Below, piece after piece: positions 1 to 9,546 of a DNA stretch of 21,941 nucleotides (position 1 is its first letter; each line of letters begins with the position of its first letter). Location: assembly GCA_000277445.1 (NCBI GenBank), contig AJWJ01000411.1:1-21941 (forward strand). The letters run 5' to 3'. The notes below the pieces were generated by a model that saw only the letters and a list, made by a program, of their open reading frames with translations, ran no database searches and had not been told where the DNA came from. This DNA is from Polysphondylium violaceum (lineage: Eukaryota; Evosea; Eumycetozoa; Dictyosteliales; Dictyosteliaceae). A program made the position numbers and the translations under genes.

Positions 1-66
1 AAAAAAGGGGAAGAGATGGATAGCAAAAAAAAAAAAAAAGGAAATGATCCTATTATGGATGATTCC

Positions 67-1875
67 TTACCAAGAGATTCTTTCAACTTCTTCAAGTGAA
101 AACATTCTTGGTTGATGATGATGGTGATGATGAATTTGTTGTTGTAAATTTGAATCATCAATATTTGATGATGGGATATTGTTGTTGGTGTTGAAAATAT
201 TGCCAAACCATTTTTCAAGACCGACACCATTATGAGATGGATTTACATCTGGTTGTTGTTGGATATTGGCAAAACTTTGATAAATAGATTGATCAGTAGT
301 ACTGGTAGAAGGAGAATAAAAGAAATCAGTCTTAGTGATTTCTTCATTATTTTTCTTTGGTGATAAAGATGCGGCACTCTTTTCAAAACCTGGTGGTGGT
401 AAGACAGTTGAGCCTGATGATGAGGAAGAGGAAGAAAAACCTGGAGGAGGTTGAACCTTGTTGTTCATTTGTTTTGGTTTCCATGTAGAGAATCCATTTG
501 AAAAAACATCATCATTTGTATTAAAAAGATGAATGTTATTTTGTTGTTCGTCGAGTGAATTATTATTGTTGCTATTGTTATTTTTAGCAGACTCTAATGT
601 TGGAGTAGAATAGGTAGATGAACTAGTTGAAGAATTTTGATTAGTTCTCCAAGTTGATAAAGAAGACTCTGATTTTCCACCAGAATTAAAATTAAATTGA
701 GCAAAAAATTGATCGGATTCATCTTCATTGATTTGAATTTGATCATTATCATTTGATAACTTTGCTTGATTATTATTGTGATTATTATTATTATTATTAA
801 TAATAGTATTACTATTATGTTGATTTTGTTGTCTTAAATTATTATTATTATTATTATAATTATTATTATTATTATTATTATTATTGTTATAATTATTTGA
901 AGAGAAAGCTTTGTTATTATTATATTTATAACCATTTTGGTTATTATTGTTGTTGTTGTTGTTATGATTATTAAAATTTTGACCATTAATAGGGTTCTTA
1001 TTTCTATTTTGGTTAAAAGGTGAATCTGTTTGATAGTGATATTGTGTTTGTTTAACACCATTGTTATTATATATAGTAGTTGGTACTCCGTTATTCGAAT
1101 TATTTAAAGGAGCTTTAGGATAACCTCTATTATTTAGTTGAGGTTGTTGTGGTTGTTGTGGTTGTTGAGAATAAATAGAATCACTACTACCTCTAATCTG
1201 TTGAGATTCTTTGGATCTTTGATAATTTGCAGCCCAAGAACTTTGTTGTTGAGGTTGAGGTTGAGATTGAATCGATGATGATGGAGCAGTGGAAGGAACA
1301 GGTGGTCCTTGAGGTTGATAAGAATTTGGTTTTTGATTTTGTAAAGGTTTTGAATATAAATTATTACCACTTCCATTACTAACAATCTGATTGTTTGTGT
1401 TGTGGTTGTTATTATGATTATGATTGTTGTTATAGTTATTTTGATTACGATTTTTATCTACACCAAAAGAGTTATTGGTGGTGAACATTTGTGATTGAAT
1501 AGAGTTGTTTGGTTTGGATGTATTTTCAAATGGTACATTTTTAAAAGTTGGAAATATTACATTTGCATTTGCATTAATTAATGGAGGTGAGTGTTTTCCG
1601 TTATAATGAGGTTTGTTATTTCTATTATTATTATTATAATTACTGTTGTTGTTGCTATAGCTGGTGTGACTATAGCTACTAGATGAGATTGAGCTTTTAT
1701 TAAAACTTGCAGCTATATATATGTAATAATTAGTATTTTATAATTTTAATTTTAATTTTTATTGATCATCTGGAAATGCGAAATTTCAATAATGAACCTG
1801 ATAAGGAAACTTACATTTTGAAGAGAAATCTTGTAAATTATTGTTTATATACATGGTGTTTGTAGTAGTTTCCAT
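67..1875 (-). CDS. Asn/Gln-rich protein with two PPPGF motifs, possible mRNP/translation regulator (may be partial)
   Basis: Two exons give 568 residues. Exon 1 runs from the ATG at 1875 down to 1815 (METTTNTMYINNN...). The intron at 1814-1713 begins GTAAGT and ends TATAG. Exon 2 runs 1712-67 and keeps the frame (AAA T|CT GCA). A shorter start at 1488 would drop 95 coding codons. The protein is mostly low complexity, with long Asn runs, Gln-Pro stretches and a His6 run near the end. Non-repetitive elements are PPPGF at residues ~442 and ~459, STW motifs, and a C-terminal part with EKWFGNIF (~520) followed by MFSLEEVERISW. PPPGF fits the PPG-hydrophobic ligand of GYF domains and resembles the tristetraprolin motif bound by GIGYF/4EHP. 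The WF and SLEE-type segments faintly recall 4E-T-like proteins. Both links are inference. The stop lies inside TGGTAAGG, which is also a usable splice donor followed by a T-rich stretch, so the gene may continue beyond the window's left edge. Confidence 0.75.
835..896. repeat. ATT/AAT trinucleotide tract encoding poly-Asn
   Basis: Nearly pure ATT repeats on the plus strand, read as AAT (Asn) codons on the minus strand inside the Asn/Gln-rich gene. A shorter related tract lies at about 780-805. Such coding triplet tracts are typical of dictyostelids and expand or contract easily. Confidence 0.9.
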
Positions 1876-2073
1876 TTGTAATGGGTTTAAAATTGTACTT
1901 TTAAAAAAAAGTGGAATAAGGTTTGAAATTGAAATTGAAAAAAAGAAAAAAAAAAAAGTTGTTTGAGTCTCTAAATAATTATTTAGACAACTAAGCTCAA
2001 ACTGGTTTGATTCTTTTTGTTTAAATAATAAGTAGGTATAAATTTAACTATTCAACTATTATATTTGTTTGTT

Positions 2074-2127
2074 TTTGATTTGATTTTGATTTTGATTTTG
2101 ATTTTTTTTGTTTTGTTTTGTTTTGAA
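2074..2127. repeat. TTTTGA / TTTTG simple repeats
   Basis: About four TTTTGA units followed by about four TTTTG units, imperfect at the edges. Ordinary low-complexity intergenic sequence. Confidence 0.8.
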
Positions 2128-2280
2128 AATTTATATATGGATAAAAAATTATTTAATAATTATAATAATAACACAAAAATAAAAGTAAAGAGTAAATAGT
2201 ATAATAAAGTGAAAATTCAATAAACGCAATCGGTTAAGAAAAAAATACTTAAAAACAAAAGAGTTTTTTGTGAGGAAAAT

Positions 2281-2322
2281 AAAAAACTAAAAAAAACTAA
2301 AAAAAAACTAAAAAACTAAAAA
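2281..2322. repeat. A-rich repeat with regularly spaced ACTA
   Basis: Runs of 5-9 A are interrupted by CT four times. It sits 43-84 bases upstream of the small ORF at 2365, a position where dictyostelid promoters and leaders are often A-rich. Confidence 0.6.
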
Positions 2323-2364
2323 TTGGATAATAGAAAGATTAAAGATAACCGATATAGGGATATT

Positions 2365-2478
2365 ATGATTGATATTGGTATAATTATTATTGTAGCTGCA
2401 CTAATGGTGGCAATAGTAGCGATTGGGTATTTACAACTAAGAAATCTAAAAAAAAAGAAAACAAGAATGAATTATTGA
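2365..2478 (+). CDS. Candidate small single-pass membrane peptide (37 aa)
   Basis: An ATG-to-TGA frame of 37 codons. The translation starts MIDIG, has an unbroken hydrophobic stretch from about residue 4 to 22 rich in Ile, Val and Ala, then turns basic (LRNL followed by four Lys, TR) and ends MNY. This is the layout of a tail- or signal-anchored one-pass membrane peptide, with the charged end expected in the cytosol. The codons here include GCT, GCA, GTG, GCG and GGG, so local GC is well above the flanking A/T runs. That is how coding DNA looks in these genomes. An A-rich leader lies upstream and AATAAA-like repeats follow the stop (2490-2510). The frame is open upstream to a TAA at about 2314-2316, so an earlier exon cannot be excluded. 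I recognise no family; size and layout resemble tiny subunits such as OST4, but no sequence match is claimed. Confidence 0.45.
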   Translation: MIDIGIIIIVAALMVAIVAIGYLQLRNLKKKKTRMNY

Positions 2479-2580
2479 AAAAACTAAAAAAATAAAAATA
2501 AAAATAAAAATCAAAAACTGTTTTGTGAATTGTTTGCTATGCTGGGCTGGTGCTGTGTTGTCTAAACTATGTGTTGGTAG

Positions 2581-2598
2581 AGATAGATAGATAGATAG
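2581..2598. repeat. GATA microsatellite
   Basis: AGAT repeated four times plus a partial unit, in non-coding DNA. Confidence 0.9.
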
Positions 2599-3320
2599 GT
2601 AGTACTATAATATATGCTACGCTGTTTAATGTGATATTGTGATAAAGTATTTAATTCAATATATAATATAATTTAATTATGAGTTTGAGAGAGTATTAAA
2701 GTAAAGTATATAAATAGGATATGATAAAAAATAAAAGAAAAAAAGAAAAAAGAAAAAAAAGACAAATAGAGATAGGTAATAGGTGTGTGTGAAAAGAAAA
2801 AAGAGAGATAAAATTGAAATGGAGAGATAATAATAATAATATTAATAATAGTAATATATGATAAAAAGGTACAAAGTATAAAACTGTGAGAAAATAACAG
2901 AATGATTTAATGTGAGAGGAAGGGAAAAAAGAAATTTAGTGCACACAACGATAGGGGGGGATTGTGTGGTGTGTGTGTGGTGGGATGTAAGTGTGTATAT
3001 ATGTGTTTGTGGGGCAAATGTGTTATATAGATGGGTGGTGGGGAAATAACTATCTTCTAAAAGAAAAATGAGAGACACACTGCCAGCAATATAAATTAAT
3101 TTCAAAAAATCTAAAAAAAATTTGAGAAAAAAAAAAAATGAAAAAAAAAAAAAAAAATTAGCTGATGAAATTTAGTTTTTCTCATAATATTGATGTTTAG
3201 CAAAATTAGCAAGAAAATTGGTTGAAAATTAGAAATATAGCAACCAAGGACCATTTATTTATTTGTTTTTATTATTATTTTATTTTCTTTTCTTTGGTGT
3301 GTGTGTAACAAAGAGTATGA

Positions 3321-3525
3321 ATGAGTGGGTGCTATATATCATATCAGCAGGCAGAGCGTGTTCAATGTGATGAGGGGGGCACTACCCAACTTCAAATAAA
3401 AGGGAATCGAGTCGATACATTTAAAATCATGTCATGTAAAATTTCACTTATCAATAAAGGCGTTGGGTGTCAGATAAAGAGACAAAACATAGATTCTGTT
3501 ACCCAATATGTGGTGCAGTAGTATT
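3321..3525 (+). other. Unexplained higher-GC island, possible small gene or ncRNA
   Basis: About 200 bases of mixed composition lie between A/T homopolymer DNA. The plus strand has a 66-codon frame starting MSGCYISYQQ and ending TQYVVQ, with five Cys and no low complexity. ACCCAAC (near 3393) and GTTGGGT (near 3463) could pair across about 65 bases, and a T-rich run follows directly at 3525. No tRNA boxes fit and no known RNA family was recognised. It may be a short gene, an untranslated RNA or plain spacer. Confidence 0.25.
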
Positions 3526-4002
3526 TTTCTTTTTTCTTTTCTTTTTTTTCATTTTTTTTTTTGAAAATTTTAATTAATTAAATTTGGGACACCAACTACT
3601 TCCTAATGCCTCGAGAAACATCATAATTTAAGTTATGTTTTACTTTTGAGTGGGTGATTTCATCATCATTTAATATATATAGTAGTAGTGTGTGGTTGAA
3701 AGAGTGTGTTTGTTTTTATTTAATTTTTGTGTGAGTGTGAATAAGAAAAGAAGATTTTGTATGTTTATGACAATTTTAAAATTTCAATTACTTGATATTT
3801 TGTTGTAAAATTAGAAAGAGTAGTAGTAGTACGCATATAATTAATTAATATTTTAATTATTTATATCTGTCTATTTTTGGTTACTCTATCTATCCTTTTT
3901 TTCTTTTTTTTTTATATTATTATTTTTGTATCATTAATTAATACCTCGCTACTGCTTTGTTATTGTTTTATTTTCTATATATATACATACATAATAATAA
4001 AA

Positions 4003-5223
4003 ATGACTGCATCAAGCAATTCTTTTTTCCAAAACAGAATCGATGACTTTTCCTCATCTCTTGGAGCCAAAGATAGTCGCAGTGGTGGTGGTGGTGATAT
4101 TAGCACAGTTGATCTCATAATGGGACTAAATCAAGAAATTGAACAATTGCAAAAGGAATTGGATTCTTTGGATACCATTCAAAGTAGTTGGAATTACAGC
4201 AACAATAACAACAATAGTAGTAGCAGTAACACATTTTTAATCGATGAGATTGTTAAAAAGTCTGAATACGATTATTTTAAAAATGTTGTATCTAAAAACC
4301 ACACTACCAACAATAGTAATAATGACAAGAATAGCCATATCAGTGCAGACCACCAAGAATCTGAGCTCCAAAAAGAGTTGTTAAAGGAAACGTCGGGATA
4401 CAAAATAGACTTCTTTTCAGTGAAAACAAGTGAAGATATCAGCACGACCGACAACATAAACAACAGTCAAAGCAAAAAGCCTAAATTGGAGATGCGAAAG
4501 TACTATAAATATAAAGGATCCTGCTACGATATCCCCTTTTCAATTGAATTTATCGTAGTAAATCAAGATCGTGGCAATAAAGATGAATTATCACTGTTTT
4601 CGTCAACATCATCGTCAACGACAACATCGACAACAACATCTTCATTTGTCGATTATTTAGATATACAACTCCCAATTTTATTCTGTACACATTTTAAACA
4701 ATTTATTTCACATTGCAAAGAAACCAAATCACTTGGTCTCTTTTTAAATTCATTTCAAAAGATAAGTTTATCTTTATTCAACAGACATCAGTTTTTCACG
4801 ACACTCTATCAAATTATGGAGGCATCCATAGAGATCAATGACTCGTTTTTAGAGACCACATTTTCCAATCCCGGTGGTTATTATTCAAATTCTTTTATTT
4901 TTCATCCAAAGTAAGTAGTGTTTATTCATTCAAACCTTACACTAGTATAGTTTTATTAACATATTTCGATTGCTTATCTTTCTTTGCACAGTGGTACACC
5001 AACATTGTATCTATACTGGGACATTAAATGCCAAAGACCCTATTATAACGTTGAACATAGTATATCTATTATACCAGATCCACAATTTTATTCAAAATCT
5101 AGTAAAAAGTCTATGGAGACAATATTAGAGACATTTAAATCCAACGATCAGCAATGTTCATTCACAGAGATCAAGAATTTGGTAAACTTGATCATTTCAA
5201 TAAATTCTTATAATGGTGATTAA
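4003..5223 (+). CDS. CENP-P-like inner kinetochore protein
   Basis: Two exons, 4003-4910 and 4992-5223, encode 379 residues. The intron starts GTAAGT and ends CACAG, and splicing restores AAT GGT ACA. The frame is open further 5' to 3877, but that part is a T-run-derived hydrophobic string, so the AAAATG at 4003 is preferred. Residues ~36-60 look coiled-coil (LNQEIEQLQKELDSL). A Ser/Asn-rich linker follows, then LQKELLKETSGYKIDFFSV (~121-140) and two alpha/beta stretches: KGSCYDIPFSIEFIV (~171) and PILFCTHFKQF onward with TLYLYWDIKCQ. Human CENP-P, as recalled, has the same order: a coiled coil, ELSFLSTLTGINI, a Lys/Thr-rich stretch, LSGNCHMVTFQLEFQI, an ELSEFVSRAEERKDL helix and ELVIVWRIQID. 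In animals CENP-P pairs with CENP-O through tandem RWD domains in the CCAN at centromeres. The extra length comes from Asn/Ser and Thr/Ser insertions. Homology is by eye, so moderate confidence. Confidence 0.65.
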
Positions 5224-5596
5224 CATTATATATGTATCATAATATAATATATTGTATATGAGGTGTGGACTCATGATGTGTTTGTTTGATGTCTGGATCG
5301 TGAGGAAAACACTTATGAAAAGTTTTTCATTTTTTTAAAAAATTTTTTTTTAATTTTTTTTCAAAAAAATCTTGTCTTTTTTTTTGAGTGAGAATCTTCG
5401 TTAGATAAGAGAGATACTAAATTTGTGTCTGTGTTTGCGCGTGTGTTTGTGATTTGTGTTTCTTTCTCTATATAGTAGTATTTTATATTATCTAGTGCGT
5501 GGTTGTGATTGTTTAGTAGGAATAGTAGATAGTTCCCCTTCTTATTTTTATATTTACCATACCCACCTTCCCCCCAGGGAAATATAAAGTTTAACA
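5224..5596. other. Intergenic between the CENP-P-like gene and WASHC4
   Basis: 373 bases holding the 3' end of the upstream gene and the promoter of WASHC4. It has T-rich and TG-rich patches and a C-rich stretch at about 5563-5577. Minus-strand frames across it are shadows or low complexity. Confidence 0.6.
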
Positions 5597-8500
5597 ATGT
5601 CATCATATAACCCAGCCAGCAATAGCAATAACAATGAAGAATACAAATTTGATGCATTTGAAGATGGTTCATCAAGTAAATATAGATAATAATAAATTTG
5701 GAAATCAATGATATGCATATAGGTATTAACACAGCACCCCCACCACCATATACGTTTACTATTATTCCTTTTATAGAACTTGTAGGAGAACAACAACTCA
5801 CTAAATTGAATCAATTTGCAGTCGACTATGCTCAACAAATTTGGAAGATCGAAGAAGCATTGGACGATTCATTGAATGAGGCGTGGGATATAAATATTGA
5901 TCCCGTGTCACTTCATATGAAACCCCACGAACAACAAGATCTCATAGAGTTGGTCAAAACCGATCACAAGATGTTTAATAAAGTGATATTGGTATTCTCT
6001 TCACTTTGCAACCAAGCTAGAATTTTAAAAGAAACTGTAAGTATACAGTATATAGTGTATATCGTCATATCGTGTATTCATTCGTATATTAATATCTATA
6101 CATCACTATTAAAATTTTAGGCTGAATCTAAATTTTATCATCCTCTAACTATTTTTGGAGAAGTAACAGGAGAGGCATCTGAGGGTGATGTACAGATTGA
6201 AGTTGGTAAAATATTACCATTTATGATTGATTTATCAGCTTTTGTCAATAGATGTTATTCTTTGATTCGTAATATTGTCAGTCAATTTGCGTCCATTTAT
6301 CATTCACAAAAGAATATTCACACTCAATTCTTTAAAGGTGTTCACCTACAAGCCGTCTACTATTCATTGGTTGATTTATTCACTGTATTAATTACATTGG
6401 ATTCCATTTTAATTCAAAACAATGCCCTGGCTTCATCATGGGGTAGATATTTAAGGTACGTTTTTTATTTTTATTATTGTCATTAATTAAATATCTTTAC
6501 AAATACTAATATAATAAATACAATATAGAATGGTTAAATCAGTTAAATCTGAACCAGGTAAATATTCAGTTGAAGAAGAAGAGAAATTATGGCATTTAGA
6601 AAAATTATTATTATCAATCAAAGGTCAATTGTTGGAAGGATTTATTTTCCAAGAGTGCATCACTCAAGAATTTGAATTTCCAGGTGTTATTGAAGTTAAA
6701 AACAACAAGATTTTAAAGGCAGAGTTTTTGTTTAATGTAAAGGCAATGTTTGGTTTATTAGCCACTAAAATTATGGACAGCAGTGAATTATATCTTCGTG
6801 AAAAATTCCCTGGTTTCCTGGGTCTGTATTCATTCTATTTGTCCTTGTTTAAAGATATCACAGACAAATCATTCTTTAAGCAAGTATGGGAAATCACCAA
6901 AAAGGTGCCAATGGTAGCCATTCACACCAACGTGTTTTGGTTCCCTGCCGACTTTATCTCTGTCATTATGCCCGGTATGATCAAGATCATTGGTAATCCA
7001 AACATCATGGAGGCTCGTAAAGAGTATTTAAAGGTCATTGACAGAGAGTTTGCCGCTCGTGTCAAATCCTATTACCTCCAAGTGAGTAGATGGATGGTGC
7101 GTATGGAGTCTGGCAGCACCAACAGGGGCACCCTCTGGGACGCCAATCTCTCCAAGGTGGGCCAAATCATTCAAGGTATTCTCTTGTCCTACCACGTAAG
7201 TCATTTGTTAAAGACCATGATTGGTCTTCACATGAACCTCACAGCTCCCCTCAAGTCTTCAGACGTGAGAAAGTTGTTTCAATGTGCAGAGATGCTCAAA
7301 GCCATCCAAAACACATTCCATCGTCGTAGTGCAATGATCTCTGCCCACATTAGCATGATGATTCAACACTTGACCGATATTATCAACGATAAGCTAAATG
7401 TAGTCCGTAACAAATTTGCCGGTAGAACCAATTACAGTGAGGTCGAGTTGGATGTAATTATTGCTCTTGCCCTCACTTCTGATCTCCTTGGTGGTGTTGC
7501 AACCCCCGAACGTCTCACCGTTATCAAACTCTGTCTCAATGTCATTGGTCAAGTCAATGTATTAAAAGAGCAAGACATTGAAGAATTGAGAATTCACATC
7601 AAACGTTTGGAATTCTTGTCCGACATCAACAACACCATCAAACACTCTTGTGATTGTTCTATTTTATTCTGGTCACGTGATCTCTTTCCAACCTATCTTC
7701 AATATCTTTATCAAAATCCAAATCAAGCAACCAGTCTTCAATACACTCTTACTGGTCTCAAAGATATTGTCACTTGTCTTGAAAAATCCATTCATGTTGA
7801 TAATCCAATTAATTTAATTGATATTTATAGAAATGAATTAGAAGATATGATTAATAAGGTATGCAATCATAGTTTTTTAATTCTCTATATATAATATTAA
7901 CACCTCTCTCTTTTTAATAATAGAATATAATTCATCCATTAGAAAAAGATATTGAAACAGATTTAAGATTACATATTCATGCATTTTTACATGTTGAAGA
8001 AAAAGATCCATTCAAGACTGGTATTAAAGAGTTTGGTAAATTCTTGGAATTGAAACCACTTAGATTCTTTGACAAGACCATTGATATTAAATCTAGAATT
8101 GCCCATTACTTGGATTCAACATTTTATAATTTAAATACCGTAGCCTTGTTTGATTGGAAGACTTATTCCGAGATGAGAAATATGGCATTCTATAAATATG
8201 GCTTAAAGTTGTTAGAGGTCCATTTACCAGGTGCTACCTTGGAACAAGGTTTAGATGTTTTGGAAATCATGAGAAATATTCATATTTTTGTATCTCGTTA
8301 TAATTATAATCTTAACAATCAAATCTTTATTCAACGTTCATCCAATAGTAAAACACTCAACACCATCAATATCACTCACATCTCCAATTCAATTCGTACC
8401 CACGGTTCCGGTATTATGAACACAACCATCAATTTTGCCTATCGTTTCTTAGTTCAAAAGTTTTCTGTATTTTCTGAATTTTTATTTGATGATCAAATTA

Positions 8501-9423
8501 AATCTAGACTTTATAAAAACATAAAGTAAGTATACAGATATAGATCTAGATATATTTTATAAATCTATAGATTTAGATATATTTTATAAAATGTCATAAG
8601 AAGATATTAACATATATATAATAATAGATATTTTAGAGAGAATAAAGAACAATTGGGTAACATGTATCCATATGAATCTGTATCTGAACTTGAAAGAGAT
8701 ATTAGACAATTGGGTGTCACTGATCAAGGTTTAACATTTTTAGATCATTTTAGAATTTTAATCACTCATATTGGTAATGCTATGGGTTATATTCGTTTGG
8801 TTAGATCGGGTGGTTTACACTATTGTAGTAATGCAATCAAGTTTGTACCAGATCTTAAACATATCCCCAAATTTGAAGACTTAGTCCAAAAAGACGGCCT
8901 CTCTGTGGAAACCTTTGAATCTGCTAAAAATCTTGACGCAGTGATTGCCAATCTCTCTGATAACACCTCTGAGGGTACCGAATATTTCAAGATGTTGGTC
9001 AATGTATTTGCCACCGAGTTTAGAAACATCAACAATCAACATCTTCGTAACTTTTATGCTATCGTCCCTGCCTTGACCGTCAATTTCATCGATCATATGA
9101 TCAATGCCAAAGACAAGCTTTTCAAGAAATCCAAAGCTATCGGTGCTGAGACTCTTCAATTCACCGACGATGGTTTTGCAATTGGTGTCGCCTACATTCT
9201 CAAACTATTGGACCAAAACAAAGATTTTGACTCTCTTCATTGGTTCGAAAGAATTCAAAAGAAATGCGAAGATGATCAAAAACGTATGCTTGCCGAAGCT
9301 GCCTCAAGAGGTATCAAAGAGGACCAAAATCATCTTGCCGTCAAAAAGGTCCAAAACTATCAAATGGAATTTGATCTCTTTAAATATTCATTTAGCGGTG
9401 CTAGAATCTTTTTCAAAGATTAA
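5597..9423 (+). CDS. washc4: WASH complex subunit SWIP (WASHC4)
   Basis: Six exons: 5597-5675, 5777-6036, 6121-6455, 6529-7858, 7924-8525 and 8628-9423. All junctions keep frame and give 1133 residues, close to the roughly 1170 of human SWIP. Matches run along the whole protein: [19 protein letters not shown] near the start, [86 protein letters not shown] and a C-terminal [13 protein letters not shown] is a large helical scaffold subunit of the pentameric WASH complex. That complex activates Arp2/3 on endosomes; in Dictyostelium it acts in retrieving V-ATPase from maturing lysosomes. The short Glu/Lys-rich tail of the human protein is absent. The last intron has two in-frame acceptors (after 8627 or 8636). 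The first gives KYFREN, matching the family, and is chosen. The central exon is GC-richer than most of the window, consistent with coding selection. Confidence 0.96.
8547..8590. repeat. Direct repeat inside the last WASHC4 intron
   Basis: A 17-base copy at 8547-8563 recurs exactly at 8574-8590 (TAGATATATTTTATAAA), offset 27 bases. It looks like a small tandem duplication in an AT-rich intron, with no function implied. Confidence 0.85.
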
Positions 9424-9546
9424 TAGGTTGTTGAACAACTATTATCTACCTTGGTTTACCATTCATTATAATAATAACAATAAAAACAATCATAATAATA
9501 AACATTTTAATTTTTAAACTCTTTTACACTTTATTACAATATTGAT
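9424..9546. terminator. Shared 3' region of convergent WASHC4 and SMYD-like genes
   Basis: Only 123 bases separate the two stop codons. AATAAA on the plus strand at 9497-9502 could serve WASHC4. TTTATT at 9530-9535 is AATAAA on the minus strand, 12 bases after the SET-MYND stop. Transcript ends probably overlap. Confidence 0.55.

Larger units (their letters stand above)
1876..2364. other. Intergenic, upstream of the Asn/Gln-rich gene
   Basis: A/T-rich DNA with A and T runs, presumably carrying the promoter and 5' leader of the minus-strand gene that starts at 1875. It includes simple repeats listed separately. No conserved promoter element could be assigned. Confidence 0.6.
2479..4002. other. 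Long intergenic region upstream of the CENP-P-like gene
   Basis: About 1.5 kb with poly-A, poly-T and TG-rich stretches (for example around 2962-3012 and 3297-3308). Hydrophobic or Thr/His-rich frames here are low complexity and not supported as genes. A T-rich tract ends just before the ATG at 4003. One higher-GC patch (3321-3525) is listed separately. Confidence 0.6.

Noticed and set aside
834-1061. Poly-Ile and similar minus-strand frames within the Asn-rich gene
   Set aside because: Alternate-frame readings of the AAT repeat tract.
2842-3105. Minus-strand 87-codon frame
   Set aside because: Thr/His/Tyr-rich translation from TG and ATA repeats; no domain, and composition is that of low-complexity intergenic DNA.
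3330-3430. Possible tRNA (GGCAGAGCG and ATCGAGTCGAT resemble A- and B-box pieces)
   Set aside because: No acceptor or T-stem pairing and the B-box consensus fails on both strands.
3877-4002. Longer N-terminus for the CENP-P-like protein
   Set aside because: The extra 42 residues are a hydrophobic translation of T runs; AAAATG at 4003 is the usual dictyostelid start context.
5361-5838. Two minus-strand frames over the WASHC4 start
   Set aside because: Shadows of exons 1-2, intron 1 and spacer; the plus strand has a clear conserved gene here.
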